A stretch of DNA of 34,506 bases from Terriglobales bacterium. Lineage in GTDB: Bacteria; Acidobacteriota; Terriglobia; Terriglobales; Acidobacteriaceae. Numbering within the stretch: position 1 is the first letter of the stretch; the number at the start of each line of letters is the position of its first letter. Under the pieces are notes generated by a model. That model was not told the DNA's origin. It searched no databases and worked only from the letters and a program-made list of their open reading frames with translations. Below, one piece after another: positions 32,218 to 34,506 of the stretch. The DNA is taken from the NCBI GenBank assembly GCA_030040855.1, contig JASHSL010000597.1, forward strand, positions 1 to 34,506, given 5' to 3'. The translations under genes and the position numbers were made by a program.

Positions 32218-34220
32218 GTGAGAACTTTGAAGACAGGACTTCTGACCTTGTGTCTGACGCTGGGAACCCTTTCGAGCGCCAGTGCTCAGACCGCAGCCGC
32301 GGTGATGGGGCACCGCGCTGCCTTGCCCTACCCCACGGCGGAAACGCCAAATGCAATCGATCTCGGCCCGCTCACGGCACGGACGGGGACAACCCCGATT
32401 TCGGTCACCATCGCACTCCACTTGCCCGAGCTCAACGAGGCCGAGCGGTTGTTGAAATCGCTCTATACCCCGGGGGACCCACAGTTTCACCGGTTTCTTA
32501 CCGCCAGCCAGTTCGTGGCTCGCTTTGCGCCCGCCGACGCCGACGTCCGAAGAGTCACCGCCGTGCTGGCGCAATACGGGTTGGCGGCCCGACAAACCAC
32601 GGCGACGACGCTCCGGGTGACCGGCAGTCCAGCCGCGATGGAGCGCGCCTTCGCCGTGAGCCTGCATAGCTATGAGGTCCCGGCGCACGGTAACGTCCCC
32701 GGCTATACGTTTCATGCTCCCCTCGCTCGCCCCACGATTCCCAGCGAAATTTCGGGGTTGGTCGCGGGCCTGGTCGGTCTTGACAGCCGTCCCAGCTTCC
32801 GTCCGCGCAGCATAAGGGCTCTCCGAAGCCTGGCGAGGGTACAATCGACAGCGGCATCGACGTCCACGCCTGATCCACCTGGGTTCTGGACGGTGACCGA
32901 CTTTGCCGATTATTACGATGTCCAACCCCTCTACAAAGCGGGTGCGACAGGAAGCGGCCGAACGCTCGCCATCGTCACCCTGGCAAGCTTTACGCCGAGC
33001 GACGCCTTTGCCTATTGGCATGCAGTCGGGCTTACGGTGTCTCCGAAGCGCCTCCGCATCATCAACATCGATGGCGGACCTGGGGCGCCGAGCGACGCAT
33101 CCGGTTCCGTCGAGACTGCCGTCGACGTTGAGCAGTCGGGAGGAGTGGCTCCGGGAGCGAACATCATCGTCTATCAGGCACCCAACACCAACCAATCCTT
33201 CCTTGACGCCTTTGCGGCGGCTATAGATTCCAACTCGGCAGAGACGCTATCAACCAGCTGGGGCGAGTGGGAGGGGTTCGAAAACCTGGAAAACGGCCCG
33301 GTGACCGACCCGATTACCGGGCAGACGGTGAGTTTCAATCAGGCATTGCACGAACAGCTGCTTCGCGCCGCCATCCAGGGACAATCCTTTTTCACCGCGT
33401 CGGGGGACGGTGGGGCCTACGAAGCCAATTACGACCTGGGTTGCTACGGGCCATTCTCACCCTCGGTAGCGGATAGCTGTAGCCTAACGCTCAGCGTCGG
33501 TTCTCCCGGGGTGGACACGGCAATGACCGCCGGCGGCGGCACCACCTTGGCCGGGGTTCAGAAATTTTGTCTCAACGCGGCTTGCACTCAGTCCTTCGAC
33601 GTCGATGTCCCCCACGAGAGGGTATGGGCGTGGGATTACCTGGAGGGTTTGTGCAGGGTTTGTGCAAGGCTCTTGGGACCCCCAATCCCATCACCTGTGG
33701 AATCTTCCCCGTGGGCAGCGGCGGAGGGGTTAGCATCATCTTCCCCGTGCCCTCCTACCAGCTTGGCGTTCGCGGCGTTCAACTCAGCCAGCCCCATCAG
33801 CTTTTCGAAGGGTTTGGACTGTTTTATCCCCTGCCGGCGTTCTTTGCTGGCCGTAACGTCCCGGATGTGTCGTTCAATGCCGATCCCGACACAGGCTACG
33901 TGATCTACTACACGTCGTCGGTTTCCGGATTTGAGATTATCCCGTTCGTCGGTGGCACGAGCTTTGTGGCGCCGCAACTGAACGGGGTTACGGCCCTTTT
34001 GGGACAATATTTGCACGACAGACGAATTGGATTGCTGAACTTCGCGTTCTACGATCTCGCGGCCAGGGGTCAGGCCTATACGGGTCCGAACCCGCCGTTT
34101 CACGCGATACCCTACGGCGACAACTGGTTCTATCGCGGCAGCAAGGAATACAATCCTGCAGTCGGCATTGGCACCATGGACGTCGCTAACTTCGCGAAAA
34201 TCCTTCGCACTCAATTCTAG
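32218..34220 (+). pseudogene. Secreted S53 (sedolisin/kumamolisin-like) serine-carboxyl protease, frameshifted
   Basis: GTG 32218 follows AAGGAG. Residues 1-23 are a signal peptide (LLTLCLTLGTLSSASAQ). About 60-190 is the pro-kumamolisin activation domain (LTASQFVARFAPADADVRRV). The catalytic domain then shows GTGRTL-like GSGRTLAIVTLASF, GSVETAVDVEQS with the Glu299/Asp303 pair, and TASGDGGAY with the oxyanion Asp397. Near codon 476 an 11-bp tandem duplication shifts the frame, which would end at 33903. The other frame continues the enzyme with GVRGVQLSQP, NVPDVSFNADPDTGY and the nucleophile motif GGTSFVAPQ (Ser codon 33960-33962), stopping at 34220. Removing one repeat copy restores one open frame of about 663 residues. 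As read, Ser and Glu/Asp are on different frames and the protease cannot work. A strong terminator follows. Confidence 0.88.
33645..33666 (+). repeat. 11-bp perfect tandem duplication inside the S53 protease gene
   Basis: GGGTTTGTGCA occurs twice head to tail (33645-33655 and 33656-33666), with the flanking A also shared. Eleven is not a multiple of three, so the extra copy causes exactly the observed frame change. Deleting one copy gives EGLCKALGTPNPITCG in frame. Confidence 0.92.
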
Positions 34221-34246
34221 CTTTTCGTGGGCTTTGCCTGCGAGCT

Positions 34247-34273
34247 ACGGGCGGTTCCTCCGCCCGTTTTTTT
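34247..34273 (+). terminator. Rho-independent terminator of the S53 protease gene
   Basis: ACGGGCGG (34247-34254) pairs perfectly with CCGCCCGT (34260-34267) around the five-base loop TTCCT, followed by seven T residues. It lies 27 bases after the stop codon and is the best intrinsic terminator in the window. Confidence 0.92.
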
Positions 34274-34506
34274 CTTGCGGTTGGCGGCGAACCCCATGCC
34301 CTGGTCACGCCAGGACACGGAGCGGCTGTCCCGATTCTGGCCTGCCTCCGCGAAGCCTCCCCCTAAATGGCGGGAAGGCACCGATCGGACCGGTGCACAC
34401 CCGCCGACCTTATCTTAGACTCTTGAGCGAGATTCCACGGCCGACACCGACCCTGCAGGCAGAGCTTAGACAGGATCGATCCCGATATGACGCAGATGAT
34501 GGAGGA
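34274..34506. other. Right-edge sequence with no recognised gene
   Basis: No domain or convincing frame is seen. An ATG at 34487 near the end could begin a rightward gene that leaves the window, but seven codons are too few to support a call. Confidence 0.3.

Noticed and set aside
33630-33680. Programmed ribosomal frameshifting in the S53 protease
   Set aside because: There is no slippery heptamer with a following structure, and the frame change is fully explained by an exact 11-bp duplication.

Overview
The window reads like a soil or sediment Acidobacteriota chromosome. This is inference from content, not from a marker gene: a very large TonB-dependent receptor with an N-terminal carboxypeptidase-regulatory-like domain, secreted G1 and S53 acid peptidases, a full homogentisate locus and dense high-GC coding. 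No rRNA, tRNA, CRISPR array or prophage was seen.

Layout. Positions 1-3200 are an eroded accessory stretch: a partial secreted esterase at the left edge, a broken tadC (Tad pilus inner-membrane protein), the C-terminal half of an IS110-type transposase, and a small gene translationally overlapped with a twice-frameshifted AbiEii-like nucleotidyltransferase. Positions 3200-8540 hold an OmpA-family lipid/peptidoglycan-anchored type protein, a secreted alpha-carbonic anhydrase, a NiCoT nickel/cobalt importer and a frameshifted G1 peptidase, with long gene-poor spacers.

Positions 8956-22700 are the most interesting block, built around one divergent control region (about 14173-14406). Leftward: a 1187-residue TonB receptor and a secreted ADP-ribosylglycohydrolase-like protein. 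Rightward, with overlaps or tiny gaps: a secreted glycosidase-like/SUMF1 fusion, a DhnA/LsrF-type class I aldolase, an AcoX/ATP-NAD-kinase-like protein, a zinc alcohol/polyol dehydrogenase, and a complete energy-coupling-factor transporter (S component, fused double ATPase, T component). Together they look like an outer-membrane-to-cytoplasm uptake and catabolism locus for one unidentified small molecule, which would be unusual because ECF importers normally serve vitamins and metals. The fused ATPase is clearly asymmetric, with one degenerate and one canonical composite ATP site.

Positions 22703-30393 form a homogentisate locus. Leftward: Crp-family regulator, flavin reductase, MBL-fold protein, homogentisate dioxygenase (hmgA), an unknown protein, fumarylacetoacetase (fahA). 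Rightward: an acyl-CoA-dehydrogenase-fold monooxygenase and a RidA-family protein. Two matching palindromes (consensus TGTATC-N4-GATACA) lie in the two promoter regions and are probably the regulator's operators. No maleylacetoacetate isomerase is present, and the unknown protein sits exactly where that step belongs.

Positions 30394-34506 hold an IS4-type transposase scrap, a cysteine-rich zinc-binding-type protein, and a secreted S53 (kumamolisin-like) protease that is frameshifted by an exact 11-bp tandem duplication, followed by a strong terminator.
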